In this document: positions 1-10,422 of the stretch, one piece after another | How the letters are laid out: each line of letters starts with the position of its first letter | Position numbering within the stretch: the first letter of the stretch is position 1 | Assembly (NCBI RefSeq): GCF_018402285.1 | Contig: NZ_JAGYJH010000001.1 | Span: 19,589 to 83,588, forward strand | Origin: Hyphomonas sp. | GTDB lineage: Bacteria; Pseudomonadota; Alphaproteobacteria; Caulobacterales; Hyphomonadaceae | DNA: 64,000 bases | Direction: 5' to 3' | Program-made: the position numbers and the translations under genes | The notes under the pieces: model-generated | What the model saw: the letters and a program-made list of their open reading frames with translations, nothing else | Told to the model about the DNA's origin: nothing | Databases searched by the model: none

Positions 1-1100
1 CGCAGCCGACCAACCGGCGCCTTTACGCCCCCATCGACCCGACGCTGGCGCCTGCTTTTACCGACAAGACGAACCTTCTGGCCGAAATCGACGCCTTTGC
101 CCGCGTGAGCGATCCGCGCGTCGTACAAGTGTCGGTCTCGCTGTCTGGCAGCCACAAGGAAATCGACATCCTGCGCCCGGACGGCGCGCACTTCCATGAA
201 GTACGCCCGCTGGTGCGGCTCAACGTGTCGGTCACGCTGGAAGAAAACGGCCGACGCGAATCGGCCGGCTCCGGCGCCGGCGGCCGCGCCGCCTATGACG
301 AATGGATCGCCCCGGACCGCTGGAAGGCGATGGTGCGCCGCGCGATCGAGAAGGCGTCGGTAAACCTCAAATCCATCCCTGCCCCCGCCGGAGAGATGGA
401 AGTCGTGCTCGGCCCCGGCTGGCCCGCCGTGCTTTTGCACGAAGCGGTCGGCCATGGCCTGGAGGGCGACTTCAACCGCAAGGGCACCAGCGTCTATTCC
501 GGCCAGATCGGCCAGCAGGTTGCCGCCAAAGGCGTCACTGTGATTGATGACGGCTCGATCGAAGCCCGTCGCGGCTCGCTCTCCTTCGATGACGAAGGCA
601 CGCCGACCCAGCGCACCGTGCTGATCGAGGACGGCATCCTGAAAGGCTACATGCAGGACCGGATGAATGCCCGCCTGATGGGCATGGCGCCCACCGGCAA
701 TGGCCGGCGTGAAAGCTACGAGTCCCAGACCATGCCGCGGATGACCAACACGGTGATGCTCGGCGGAGACAAGGACCCCAAGGAGATCGTCGCCTCGATC
801 AAACGCGGTCTGTGGGCGGTGGATTTCGGCGGCGGACAGGTGGACATCACGTCAGGCAACTTTGTCTTTCAGTGTACGGAGGCTTACCTCGTCGAGAACG
901 GCAAGGTGGTTGCCCCCGTTAAGAACGCCACCCTGATCGGCCATGGGCCCACCGTGTTGCACGACGTGACCATGATCGGCAATGATTTTGCCATGGACGA
1001 CGGCGTAGGCGTATGCGGCAAGGCCGGGCAGTCCGTTCCAGTCGGTGTCGGCCAGCCAACGCTGAAGGTCGGCTCCCTGACCGTTGGCGGAGCCGGATGA
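1..1100 (+). CDS. tldD: Metalloprotease TldD, 3' part (5' end outside window)
   Basis: The reading frame is open from the first bases of the window, so the gene is truncated by the window edge, not by its own start. TldD pairs with PmbA/TldE to form a zinc protease acting on unfolded or small peptides (microcin maturation, CcdA turnover in E. coli). The HEAVGH sequence followed by a downstream GLEGD is the family's metal-binding HExxxH motif, and the glycine-rich end (VGQPTLKVGSLTVGGAG) is the typical TldD C-terminus. The stop overlaps the next start as ATGA, so the rhodanese gene is translationally coupled. Confidence 0.93.
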   Translation, partial: QPTNRRLYAPIDPTLAPAFTDKTNLLAEIDAFARVSDPRVVQVSVSLSGSHKEIDILRPDGAHFHEVRPLVRLNVSVTLEENGRRESAGSGAGGRAAYDEWIAPDRWKAMVRRAIEKASVNLKSIPAPAGEMEVVLGPGWPAVLLHEAVGHGLEGDFNRKGTSVYSGQIGQQVAAKGVTVIDDGSIEARRGSLSFDDEGTPTQRTVLIEDGILKGYMQDRMNARLMGMAPTGNGRRESYESQTMPRMTNTVMLGGDKDPKEIVASIKRGLWAVDFGGGQVDITSGNFVFQCTEAYLVENGKVVAPVKNATLIGHGPTVLHDVTMIGNDFAMDDGVGVCGKAGQSVPVGVGQPTLKVGSLTVGGAG

Positions 1101-1501
1101 ACATCCAGTCCATCCTCGCCTCGATGTTTTCCCTGAAGGGCGATGGCCGCGCCGCACCGCCCGTTCAACGGCTGACCGCGCGCGAGGCATATGACAAGCT
1201 TCGCGCCGGAGAGATCACCCTGATTGATGTGCGCACATCTGAGGAATGGCGCCAGAGCGGCGTGCCCGAAGGGGCCGGACGCGCCACCCTTCAGGACCAG
1301 GATTTTCTGAAACAGGTCATGCAGCATGCCGGAAGCTTTGAAGCACCGGTCGCCTTCATCTGCCGCTCCGGCCAGCGATCGGGCCAGTCCGCAGCCCAGG
1401 CGCGGTCTGTCGGCTTCACCCGTGTTTTCAACGTCGTTGGCGGCATGGAAGGCCCTGAGGGCTGGCTGGCCGAGCGCCTGCCAGTAACCTTCCCGCGATG
1501 A
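1097..1501 (+). CDS. Single-domain rhodanese-like sulfurtransferase
   Basis: A 134-residue protein with one rhodanese domain (about residues 20-130). The active-site loop reads ICRSGQRS, so the persulfide-forming cysteine is present; the conserved TLIDVRTSEEW strand lies near the N-terminus. I chose the ATG at 1097 because it overlaps the tldD stop (ATGA); longer in-frame extensions would run into tldD. Proteins like this carry sulfane sulfur to acceptors, but the specific partner cannot be told. Downstream is a small membrane protein gene on the same strand. Confidence 0.85.
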   Translation: MNIQSILASMFSLKGDGRAAPPVQRLTAREAYDKLRAGEITLIDVRTSEEWRQSGVPEGAGRATLQDQDFLKQVMQHAGSFEAPVAFICRSGQRSGQSAAQARSVGFTRVFNVVGGMEGPEGWLAERLPVTFPR

Positions 1502-1538
1502 ACCGTTGGGCCCGCATGCGCCGCGGGACAGCCCCAAC

Positions 1539-1931
1539 ATGACCCGGCCGGTTTTCATCCTGATCGGCCTTGCCGCCACCGGGCTCGCCATTCTCGGCGC
1601 CATCCTGCCCGGCATGCCTGCCACCGTGTTCCTGATCGTCGCGCTGTGGGCGTTCTCGCGCTCTTCAGACCGAATGACCCGGTGGCTCGAAAGCATTCCC
1701 ATCCTGAGCGTCCCCCTGAAAGAAGCCCGCCGCTTCGAGGAACGCCGCACTGTGCGACCGGCAGTCAAGCGCGTGGCCGTGGGCTTTGCCTGGGGCTCTG
1801 CGCTGGTTACGGCGGGCGTGTCCCAGTCCCTCACCGCGCCGCTTGTGCTGATCGTCGCGCTGGCCGCCGTGGCCGCAACCGTCGTGATGATCCTTATACC
1901 GACAGACCGGGAGTCGCCGGACGTGCCGTGA
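1539..1931 (+). CDS. YbaN-like (DUF454) inner membrane protein
   Basis: About 130 residues with the DUF454 pattern: an N-terminal hydrophobic helix with GAILPGMPATVFLIVALWAFSRSS, an amphipathic middle containing RRFEERRTVRPAVKR, and two C-terminal hydrophobic segments. The LPGxPxTxFLxxAxWxFxRSS core is the signature of the YbaN family, whose function is unknown. I chose the ATG at 1539 over an in-frame TTG at 1506 because the first 11 residues of the longer form do not match the family. The gene ends 4 bases before the end of a convergent TonB-domain remnant. Confidence 0.75.
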   Translation: MTRPVFILIGLAATGLAILGAILPGMPATVFLIVALWAFSRSSDRMTRWLESIPILSVPLKEARRFEERRTVRPAVKRVAVGFAWGSALVTAGVSQSLTAPLVLIVALAAVAATVVMILIPTDRESPDVP

Positions 1932-1935
1932 CCTC

Positions 1936-2290
1936 TCAGGAAATGCCGGGATCGACACATTCCCTGAGGCTCGTCAGATCATGAATGAGCTCCGGCATAC
2001 CGTCGATACACAACTCCAGCGGATAGACGATCTTGTGCCGCGGAATGATCCTGCCATCGCGCCGCGCCGGCATGAAGCGCACCGCTTCCAACGCCGCTGT
2101 GGCGCTGGCGCAAAACTCCGGATGCGAACAACGCGGTTGGATATGGCTGGTCTGCCCGCGTGTATCGACGCAGAGCATCACCTCGCACTACCCCTGCAAC
2201 ATTACCCGGGCGGCGGCGCGGGGATAGGAGGGCATGGGCGGACGCACCGGGCGGGCCCTGGCGTCCGGCAGGCTGCCGCTCAAGCCATTT
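1936..2290 (-). pseudogene. TonB C-terminal domain remnant with in-frame amber codon
   Basis: Read on the minus strand, one frame gives a recognisable energy-transducer TonB C-terminal domain: PMPSYPRAAARVMLQG, then a TAG at 2188-2190, then CEVMLCVDTRGQTSHI, a CSHPEF strand, AALEAVRFMPARRDG and a final beta strand. The YP-x-AA-x-x-G-x-CEV-x-V-x-G order on both sides of the stop is the TonB_C consensus, so the stop interrupts the domain. There is no N-terminal membrane anchor or proline-rich spacer; the frame instead runs back to the end of the upstream esterase gene. I conclude it is a decayed fragment. Alternative: a sequencing error at one base in an otherwise anchorless domain. Confidence 0.6.
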
Positions 2291-3493
2291 CTAACGCACC
2301 CACGATCCCGGCGCATTGGTGCGATAGCCCAGCGATGTGTAGGCCGCATCAATCAGGCTCTGGCCACGCTCGTTGAGCAGGAGGCCGCCGCCCATCTGGT
2401 TCATGGTGTAGGAAAACGCCATGCGCGCTTCGGGGTCGGCAAAACCGATGGAGCCGCCCGCGCCGACATGGCCGAAGGCTGCCTCGCCCAGGATGGCGCT
2501 GGTGCCCGGCCCAAGGCCGAGGCCACGATTGTCCATCGATTTCATATAGCCCGAAGCAAAGCGCGAGGGGATCAGCAGCGTCGCGTCACGCTGGGTCGCG
2601 GTGGTGACACGCCCCATGGCAGCGAGACGGTCAGCCGAGACGAGCTTGCCGCTGTTGGTGGCAAGCTCGGTATACCACTTGACCTGCCCGCGCGCGTTCG
2701 AGAGGCCGCCGCCGCCGCCGACCTCGGCAGCCTGGCATTTGCGGTCATTCCAGTCCCAGCCACCGGTATTGAGAAAGGATTTGTGCTGGATGGAATTGGG
2801 GTCCGTCATCAGCGCGATCGTGAACTCCGTAGGCTGATCTGTGGGCAGAGGCTGATACATGCGGATGGGCGCGATGTGCACCTGCTCGCTTTCGGGAAGG
2901 CCGATCCAGAATTTCGCGCCGGTTTTTTCGGCCACTTCCTCCCGGAAGAATGTGCCGAGCGATTTGCCCGAAACCCGGCGGACCAGCTCGCCCACCGTCC
3001 AGCCGAAGTTGACCATGTGATAGCCGTTGCGCGTGCCCGGCTCCCAGAAGGCTTCTTCGTCCTCCATCCGCTTGATCATGTAATCCCAGTCGCCAAAGCC
3101 GCCGGGCCTCACCGCGTCGCGCACCGTCGGCAGCGCGCTCTCATGATTGAGCATCATCTGGACGGTGGTCTTTTCTTTCCCGGCCTTGGCGAACTCCGGC
3201 CAGTATTCGCTGACGAGCGCGGAGGGGTTCAGCTCACCCCGGTCGATAAGAATATGCGCACAGGTGGCGACGGCGGCCTTGGTGCAGGAGAAGACGATGG
3301 AAATCGTGTCTTCCTGCCAGGGATCATTCGTCTCCGGATTGGCCATGCCGCCCCAGAGATCGACGGCAACCTCGCCGTCCACCGACAGGCAGACAGAGGC
3401 GCCGACTTCGCCGCGCGCGGCAAAGTTGCGCTCGAACGCCTCACGGACTTTTGCGAATTTGGGGTCACACTTTCCCTGCACGCTGGCGGCCAT
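2291..3493 (-). CDS. Class C beta-lactamase-like serine hydrolase (EstB-type esterase)
   Basis: 400 residues of the beta-lactamase/transpeptidase fold family. The nucleophile motif SxxK appears as SCTK near residue 69; a tyrosine-containing second motif is in NGYHMVNFGWTVGE; and the C-terminal HVGAGGSIGF matches the third motif region (H/KxG). There is no signal peptide, so it is probably cytoplasmic and more likely an esterase or amidase than an antibiotic-resistance enzyme. The ATG at 3493 has a GGAGG ribosome site 7 bases upstream. It lies on the same strand as clpA but beyond clpA's terminator, so it is transcribed separately or by read-through. Confidence 0.85.
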   Translation of the reverse strand: MAASVQGKCDPKFAKVREAFERNFAARGEVGASVCLSVDGEVAVDLWGGMANPETNDPWQEDTISIVFSCTKAAVATCAHILIDRGELNPSALVSEYWPEFAKAGKEKTTVQMMLNHESALPTVRDAVRPGGFGDWDYMIKRMEDEEAFWEPGTRNGYHMVNFGWTVGELVRRVSGKSLGTFFREEVAEKTGAKFWIGLPESEQVHIAPIRMYQPLPTDQPTEFTIALMTDPNSIQHKSFLNTGGWDWNDRKCQAAEVGGGGGLSNARGQVKWYTELATNSGKLVSADRLAAMGRVTTATQRDATLLIPSRFASGYMKSMDNRGLGLGPGTSAILGEAAFGHVGAGGSIGFADPEARMAFSYTMNQMGGGLLLNERGQSLIDAAYTSLGYRTNAPGSWVR

Positions 3494-3573
3494 CTGATTT
3501 CCTCCCGGGGTTCTTTTGCCGGCAGGTTAGCGGGTTTGCGCGGCTTGGGGAGGGGTTGCGTTGGGGAAAGCAA

Positions 3574-3601
3574 AAGGGCCGCCCCGGATGGGACGGCCCT
3601 T
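3574..3601 (-). terminator. Rho-independent terminator after clpA
   Basis: AAGGGCCG (3574-3581) and CGGCCCTT (3594-3601) are perfect 8-base inverted arms with a 12-base loop. On the minus strand the hairpin is followed by TTTTGCTTTC. It lies about 25 bases past the clpA stop. Confidence 0.8.
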
Positions 3602-3626
3602 GATGATGTTCAAGCCGGTAAGAAGA

Positions 3627-5942
<2,316 letters not shown>

Positions 5943-5999
5943 AGGAGGTAGCCTTCCGGGGGTGTGTGTGAACGGGGCCTAGAGTCTGTATATAGTGGC

Positions 6000-6383
6000 T
6001 TAGTCTTCTTTCTCCATGACGCACTGGAGAGGATGTTCGTGCCGGCGTGCAAGATCGAGCACCTGGGCTACCTTGGTCTCGGCAACCTCGTATGTATAGA
6101 CCCCGCATAGTCCCACGCCCTTCTGGTGGACGTGAAGCATGATCCGCGTCGCCTGCTCACGGGAGCGGTTGAAGAACCGCTCGAGGATGAACACAACGAA
6201 TTCCATCGGCGTGTAGTCATCATTTAGAAGAAGGACGCGGTAGAGAGACGGCTTCTTGGTCTTGATCCGTGTTTCGGTGGCCAGGTCAAAGCCTGTGCCA
6301 TCACCGTCCCCCGTCTGGCCGCCCCCGGGGCCGCCGGAGTTCGATGATCCATTCATCCGGACCGGATCGAAATCGCTGCTCAT
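6000..6383 (-). CDS. clpS: ClpS adaptor for N-degron recognition
   Basis: 127 residues. The core [24 protein letters not shown] and the later [21 protein letters not shown] are the ClpS signature; the NDDYTPM loop and downstream His-Val-His form the pocket that binds destabilising N-terminal residues. The N-terminal arm (about 40 residues, Gly/Ser/Asp-rich) is flexible and needed for ClpA engagement in known ClpS proteins. I chose the ATG at 6383; a longer form from 6425 would add 14 residues with no family support. Directly upstream of clpA. Confidence 0.95.
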   Translation of the reverse strand: MSSDFDPVRMNGSSNSGGPGGGQTGDGDGTGFDLATETRIKTKKPSLYRVLLLNDDYTPMEFVVFILERFFNRSREQATRIMLHVHQKGVGLCGVYTYEVAETKVAQVLDLARRHEHPLQCVMEKED

Positions 6384-6454
6384 GGTAATCAAGATATACG
6401 TTCCTGTGCGAGATTGAAGATGCATTTACCGTCTAAATCCAGCTCTGCACGCTT

Positions 6455-6856
6455 TCACGGCAGACTGAGCGCAGCGGAAAGTTCATCAAGTCGCTTCCGG
6501 TTGGCTCCGAGATCCGAGTAGCCGACGCGGGAGCGCGAATAGGCAGCGAAGGTCGATCGGCCGGGCGCGCCATCAACCGGCAATATGGTGACGTCCACAT
6601 CATCTTTAAACCGCAACAGCCTGGTTACGGCGATAAAGCGCACCTGCCCGGTCGCGCCGTCGGCGGCCACGAGCTTCCAGCTACCCCGTGCCTCGATCAT
6701 TGCCAGCAGCCGCGCAAAGCTTTCTGCGGGCGGAAAAGGCAGCTCCGGCGGGGCCGCATCGGGCGCCTCCAGGGGCGTGAACCCGGCCGGCGCAATCAGC
6801 GCCGTATTCGGCTTGGCAGGGCGTCTAAGCGTCTTGAAGTCGATAAAGTCCGTCAT
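6455..6856 (-). CDS. DUF1499 family protein
   Basis: 133 residues. The C-terminal half carries the DUF1499 pattern: a pair of strands with RFIAVTRLLRFKDDVDVTI and then AYSRSRVGYSDLGANRKRLDELSAAL. The conserved FKDDV and SRVGxSDxGxNxxR motifs are intact. Function of the family is unknown; other members are often secreted or membrane-linked, but this one has no signal peptide. Start at 6856 chosen for the AGGTGA ribosome site 9 bases upstream. It follows the TPR gene by 32 bases on the same strand and is probably co-transcribed with it. Confidence 0.75.
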   Translation of the reverse strand: MTDFIDFKTLRRPAKPNTALIAPAGFTPLEAPDAAPPELPFPPAESFARLLAMIEARGSWKLVAADGATGQVRFIAVTRLLRFKDDVDVTILPVDGAPGRSTFAAYSRSRVGYSDLGANRKRLDELSAALSLP

Positions 6857-6888
6857 GGTCTGATCACCTGTTGATCCATTCTGCCCGT

Positions 6889-8205
6889 TCAATGCTCCCG
6901 TTTTGCCCGGGCCGCAAAGGCGCGGTTGACGCGGCTGGCCGGGCGAAGCGACAGGCGTTCGGCAATCAGGGCATCGGCAAGCCCGTTTACCCGCCCCCGT
7001 ATTGCCGCCTCGGTCAGCGTCCAGTCGATCACGTCGCGCTGGGCATGGCTACCGCCAAAGGTCGCGTAAATCTGCCGCGCCGGGAACAGCAGCTCTGCTG
7101 CATCCGCATATTTGCCTTTGCCGAAAGCCACGAGGCCTTCGATGACCGGGCGGCCGGTATGGGCCATCCAGTCGCGCATCTCGCCGGGCTCGGCACCTTC
7201 GGCCGCTACCAGCAGGTCCAGCGCGTCATTGCGGCGGCCCGCGCCGATGAACGCCATCGCCGCGTGCATGTCGTTGAACGGATAGCAGCGGCCGTCGGCA
7301 TGCTGCGTCCAGGCCTCGGCCAGTTCATCCCAGCGCTCGCCAAGGTCTACCCCGATCACATGCAGCCGCCACAGCAGCGCGGCGGCATCGGCCATATTCA
7401 TCGCCACCGTGCTTTCCCCGGCGCGGATCTCGTCGTCATAAAGCTGGAGCGCGGCCTCGAACTCACCGAGTTCCAGATGGCACAACGCCAGATGCCACCA
7501 GTTATGGATTTTCAGGAAATTGTCGGGCTGGGCCCAATGCTCCCGGCGGCGGCGGATGAAATCCCGGCCCTCATCGGCGCGGCCCTGCATTTCCAGCACG
7601 TGCACGACCGCATGGTGGGCCCAGCTGTCGTCGGCATTGCGCTCCAGCGCTTGGCGCCCGGCCGCTTCGGCGCGGGCATAATCGCCGGCCTCTTCAAGTC
7701 CGAACGCATGCATGCCCAGGAGGAACGAGCGCTCCGGCAGCTTGTCCCAGGCAGGCAGCGCGCGGGCGATCCGGTCGCGCAGGTTGCGCGCGTTGGCGGT
7801 AAGGAAATCCACCTGATGGCCAGCGAGCAGGGCAAGGTAATCGCGCGGATGGGAGGCAGACCAGATGTCGAGCGCCAGCCCGGCCTGCGTCCAGCTGCCC
7901 GCCGTGGCCGCCTGCAGCGCGCCCAGATGCGCCGCCTCGCGCTCATTGGCGGACGGGTTCTCCTTCTCGATATCCCGCAGGATGCGCCGCGCCCCGGCCG
8001 TCGCGCCCGGCTCGGTCGACATCACATAGATCCAGGCCTTGGCGATCTTGGCCATCGCGAAGTCAGGCGAATCGGCAATCGCATCATCCAGAGGCTCGAC
8101 CGGATTGCCCCGGAAGCGCGCAAAGCGCTGACAGGACAGGTCAAACAGTTCCGCTGCCTTCGGACTGGCCCCCGCCAGTGGATTGCCTTGCCGGTCCTGA
8201 ACCAT
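6889..8205 (-). CDS. Tetratricopeptide repeat protein, TTC38-like
   Basis: 438 residues, largely alpha-helical and rich in paired helices typical of degenerate TPRs (for example RSFLLGMHAFGLEEAGDYARAE and HAVVHVLEMQGRADEG, then NWWHLALCHLELGEFEAALQLYD). The order and the HHAVVHVLEMQGR and NNWWH-like motifs resemble the TTC38 family, whose biochemical role is not known. No signal peptide or membrane segment. The ATG at 8205 is preceded by GGGGG at a proper distance; the in-frame extension upstream to 8346 covers the phasin terminator and is rejected. Confidence 0.7.
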   Translation of the reverse strand: MVQDRQGNPLAGASPKAAELFDLSCQRFARFRGNPVEPLDDAIADSPDFAMAKIAKAWIYVMSTEPGATAGARRILRDIEKENPSANEREAAHLGALQAATAGSWTQAGLALDIWSASHPRDYLALLAGHQVDFLTANARNLRDRIARALPAWDKLPERSFLLGMHAFGLEEAGDYARAEAAGRQALERNADDSWAHHAVVHVLEMQGRADEGRDFIRRRREHWAQPDNFLKIHNWWHLALCHLELGEFEAALQLYDDEIRAGESTVAMNMADAAALLWRLHVIGVDLGERWDELAEAWTQHADGRCYPFNDMHAAMAFIGAGRRNDALDLLVAAEGAEPGEMRDWMAHTGRPVIEGLVAFGKGKYADAAELLFPARQIYATFGGSHAQRDVIDWTLTEAAIRGRVNGLADALIAERLSLRPASRVNRAFAARAKREH

Positions 8206-8310
8206 TGCGACGCCCCCCAGACGCTGACTGCAGGAGATCATAGATCGGTTCGCGGCCCGGGCGAACCCGGTTTGAAGCTTCTGCGACGGTAGACGCTGGG
8301 GCAGCGGGAA

Positions 8311-8341
8311 AGAAAAAAGGCCGGACCAACCGGCCCGGCCT
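8311..8341 (-). terminator. Rho-independent terminator downstream of phasin
   Basis: AGGCCGG (8318-8324) and CCGGCCT (8335-8341) pair around a 10-base loop, and on the minus strand the stem is followed by six T residues. It lies about 73 bases past the phasin stop and just upstream of the TPR gene. Confidence 0.75.
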
Positions 8342-8413
8342 CTCAAATCTACGCTCTCACTCTACATCCGGGCGCCGGGAGGAAGCGCCGGAGCCGGAAA
8401 ACCAGAGAGTGTC

Positions 8414-8830
8414 TTACTTCGCGACACGCGACATGAACGGCTTGGCTGCTTCGCGCCACGCGCCCAGGCAAAGCTCGGTCTGCGCAGTGAATTCGGCGGT
8501 GTAGGCCGAGAACATCGACTTGGCGTAGCCAGACTGGATCTGGAGCATCTCGCGCGGATCGCGGGCCGAGGCGAGGGCCTGGGTCATCTCGACGCCTTGC
8601 TCCATGGCCTGGGTCATGAAGTTCATGTTGCGGCTGCCGATCTCACGCATCGTTTCGGTCGACAGGGCGGCGCTGTCCTTGAGCGCTTTCACACCGTCTT
8701 CGGTATATTCGGAAAACTTGGATGCAAAACCGGCCATCGTGTCCATGCCAGCTTCGATTTTCTTCGTGGCAGCCTCGGCGGGACGCGCTTCTGCCTTTGC
8801 CCGGGGAGCGGATTTTGTGGTCGTGGCCAT
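8414..8830 (-). CDS. phaP: Phasin (PHA granule-associated protein)
   Basis: 138 residues, Ala/Lys-rich N-terminus then an amphipathic helical region of the Phasin_2 type (MAGFASKFSEYTEDGVKALKD through AYTAEFTAQTELCLGAWREAAKPF). Phasins coat polyhydroxyalkanoate granules and set their number and size. The start has AAGGAA 9 bases upstream. The PHA synthase gene is about 13 kb away on the other strand, so the two are not in one operon, as is common in alphaproteobacteria. A terminator follows, consistent with a monocistronic, highly expressed gene. Confidence 0.85.
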   Translation of the reverse strand: MATTTKSAPRAKAEARPAEAATKKIEAGMDTMAGFASKFSEYTEDGVKALKDSAALSTETMREIGSRNMNFMTQAMEQGVEMTQALASARDPREMLQIQSGYAKSMFSAYTAEFTAQTELCLGAWREAAKPFMSRVAK

Positions 8831-8903
8831 GGGGACATTCCTTCAGCTAAGGGAATTCTGACTGCGCGGACATAACACGCTACCTTCGCGGCCGCAATAA
8901 ATT

Positions 8904-8916
8904 TTGTGCGCTGCAA
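8904..8916 (-). promoter_or_regulatory. TGC-rich near-palindrome upstream of phasin (possible PhaR site)
   Basis: TTGTGCGCTGCAA is an imperfect palindrome 74 bases upstream of the phasin start. TGC-rich operators of this kind are known for the PHA-responsive repressor PhaR. The assignment is by resemblance only; no phaR gene lies in the window. Confidence 0.3.
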
Positions 8917-8985
8917 CATTAATCATTTTGCATGAGATTTGCATCAGGCTTTCAGATTACAAAACATTAGTCCGCTCATCCTGTG

Positions 8986-9000
8986 TTAAGCTGTGGTCAA
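8986..9000 (+). promoter_or_regulatory. CtrA-like box upstream of D,D-carboxypeptidase
   Basis: TTAA (8986-8989), seven bases, TCAA (8997-9000): the TTAA-N7-TTAA CtrA consensus with one mismatch, 71 bases upstream of the start codon. If real it would link this cell-wall gene to the cell cycle. AT-rich 4-mers are weak evidence. Confidence 0.3.
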
Positions 9001-9070
9001 TAGAAATAGCTGAATCTAGGGTAGTCCTGGATGGTCCGGGGGGCGTGTTTAGTTCTGGAGGGTGCAGCCC

Positions 9071-10327
9071 ATGGCAGCCATAGTCTGGTCCCGTGCATTT
9101 CGCGGGTCCGCCATAGCCGCCTCAGTATCGGTCACTGCCGCCGTTCTGGCGCCGGTTGCCCATGCTGAAAAATACGCCGCTATCGTTGTGGACGCCGATA
9201 CCGGCGAAGTGCTGCACGCACGAAACCAGGACGATCCGCGTTACCCCGCCTCGCTCACCAAGGTCATGACGCTTTACCTGCTGTTCGACGCCATTGAGGC
9301 GGGCGAAGTCGGGCTCAAGGACAAGATCAAGGTCTCGCGCAATGCCGCGGCCCAGCCGCCTTCGAACCTGCGTCTGAGGGCTGGCGATACGATTACCGTC
9401 GAAGACGCGATCTACGCCCTCGTCACCAAATCGGCCAATGATGTTGCCGCTGCCGTCGCCGAATTCCTTGGTGGCTCCGAGCGCAAGTTCGCCGGCATGA
9501 TGACCGACAAGGCCAGCGAGCTGGGCCTTGCCAACACCACCTTCCGCAACGCTTCGGGCCTGCCTAATACGGCGCAGCTGTCGACCGCGCGCGACCTGGC
9601 GATTCTCGCCGACGCGCTGCTCGACAATCACGGCGACTATTACCATTACTTCCAGAACCAGCGCTTCAGCTGGGGCGGGATGACCTACAAGAGCCACAAC
9701 AAGCTGATTGGCAGCGTGGATGGCGTGGACGGGATCAAGACCGGCTACACCCGCGCCTCCGGCTTCAATCTGATGACCTCGGCTGAGCGCGATGGCCGCC
9801 GCGTGATCGCTGTCATGCTGGGCGGGGCTTCGGCCAAGTCGCGCGATGCGCATGTCACTGAACTTGTGGAATCGGCGTTCGCTGCCCTCGGCCAGACGCC
9901 TGAGGTTATTGATCCCAACTCCAAGCTGATGTCTTTCGCCGCTTTGCAGACGCCGCTCAACCCGAACGCCGCCGCCGAGCCGATGCTCAATGGCCGCCCG
10001 CTGAGCGCGATTCTCGCTGAAGCCGCCCCCAACCAGACTGCAGACCTGCTGCAGGAGCCGGAAATCGTCGAAGGCGACGCGAGCGAGCAGGCCCCGGCGC
10101 CGGCCGAAGAAATCGCTGCTGCTGCAGACTTCAACGTGCCCGCCACGCTGAGCGTCAGCGGCTATGAAAAGGCCCAGACCGGCATCACGGCAGGCCCCCC
10201 GCAGATCCTGCCTGCCCTCACGCTCAATGGCATCTCTGTGTCAGAATATGAGGCCAGACAGGCAGCCAAGGCCGCTGCCGGCAAGTCTGTCTCCGACTAT
10301 ACCCTCCGCCAGATGCGCCGCCGCTGA
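9071..10327 (+). CDS. D-alanyl-D-alanine carboxypeptidase (PBP5/6 family)
   Basis: 418 residues. A signal peptide (to VAHA, about residue 32) is followed by the peptidase S11 domain with SLTK (SxxK, Ser about 61), SAN (about 121) and KTG (in IKTGYTRASG). It trims the terminal D-Ala from peptidoglycan stem peptides in the periplasm. The C-terminal 130 residues are Ala/Pro/Glu-rich and do not look like the usual PBP5 beta-domain and amphipathic anchor. I chose the ATG at 9071 because GGAGG lies 9 bases upstream; the GTG at 9062 would sit directly on that ribosome site. kdsD follows 95 bases later. Confidence 0.9.
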   Translation: MAAIVWSRAFRGSAIAASVSVTAAVLAPVAHAEKYAAIVVDADTGEVLHARNQDDPRYPASLTKVMTLYLLFDAIEAGEVGLKDKIKVSRNAAAQPPSNLRLRAGDTITVEDAIYALVTKSANDVAAAVAEFLGGSERKFAGMMTDKASELGLANTTFRNASGLPNTAQLSTARDLAILADALLDNHGDYYHYFQNQRFSWGGMTYKSHNKLIGSVDGVDGIKTGYTRASGFNLMTSAERDGRRVIAVMLGGASAKSRDAHVTELVESAFAALGQTPEVIDPNSKLMSFAALQTPLNPNAAAEPMLNGRPLSAILAEAAPNQTADLLQEPEIVEGDASEQAPAPAEEIAAAADFNVPATLSVSGYEKAQTGITAGPPQILPALTLNGISVSEYEARQAAKAAAGKSVSDYTLRQMRRR

Positions 10328-10422
10328 CCGGGACATTTCTGCAGGCCACCGGGGCTTGATGCATCCGGCCAATTGCAGGAGAAGGCCCATACGCCAGACC
10401 GGCGTGAGGAGTTCCCGTCGCC

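Noticed and set aside
884..1960. Minus-strand frame of 358 codons
   Set aside because: Antisense to tldD end, rhodanese and DUF454 genes; composition typical of a shadow frame.
5943..5960. Strong AAAGGAGG sequence on the plus strand next to clpA
   Set aside because: No start codon with a sensible frame follows it on that strand.
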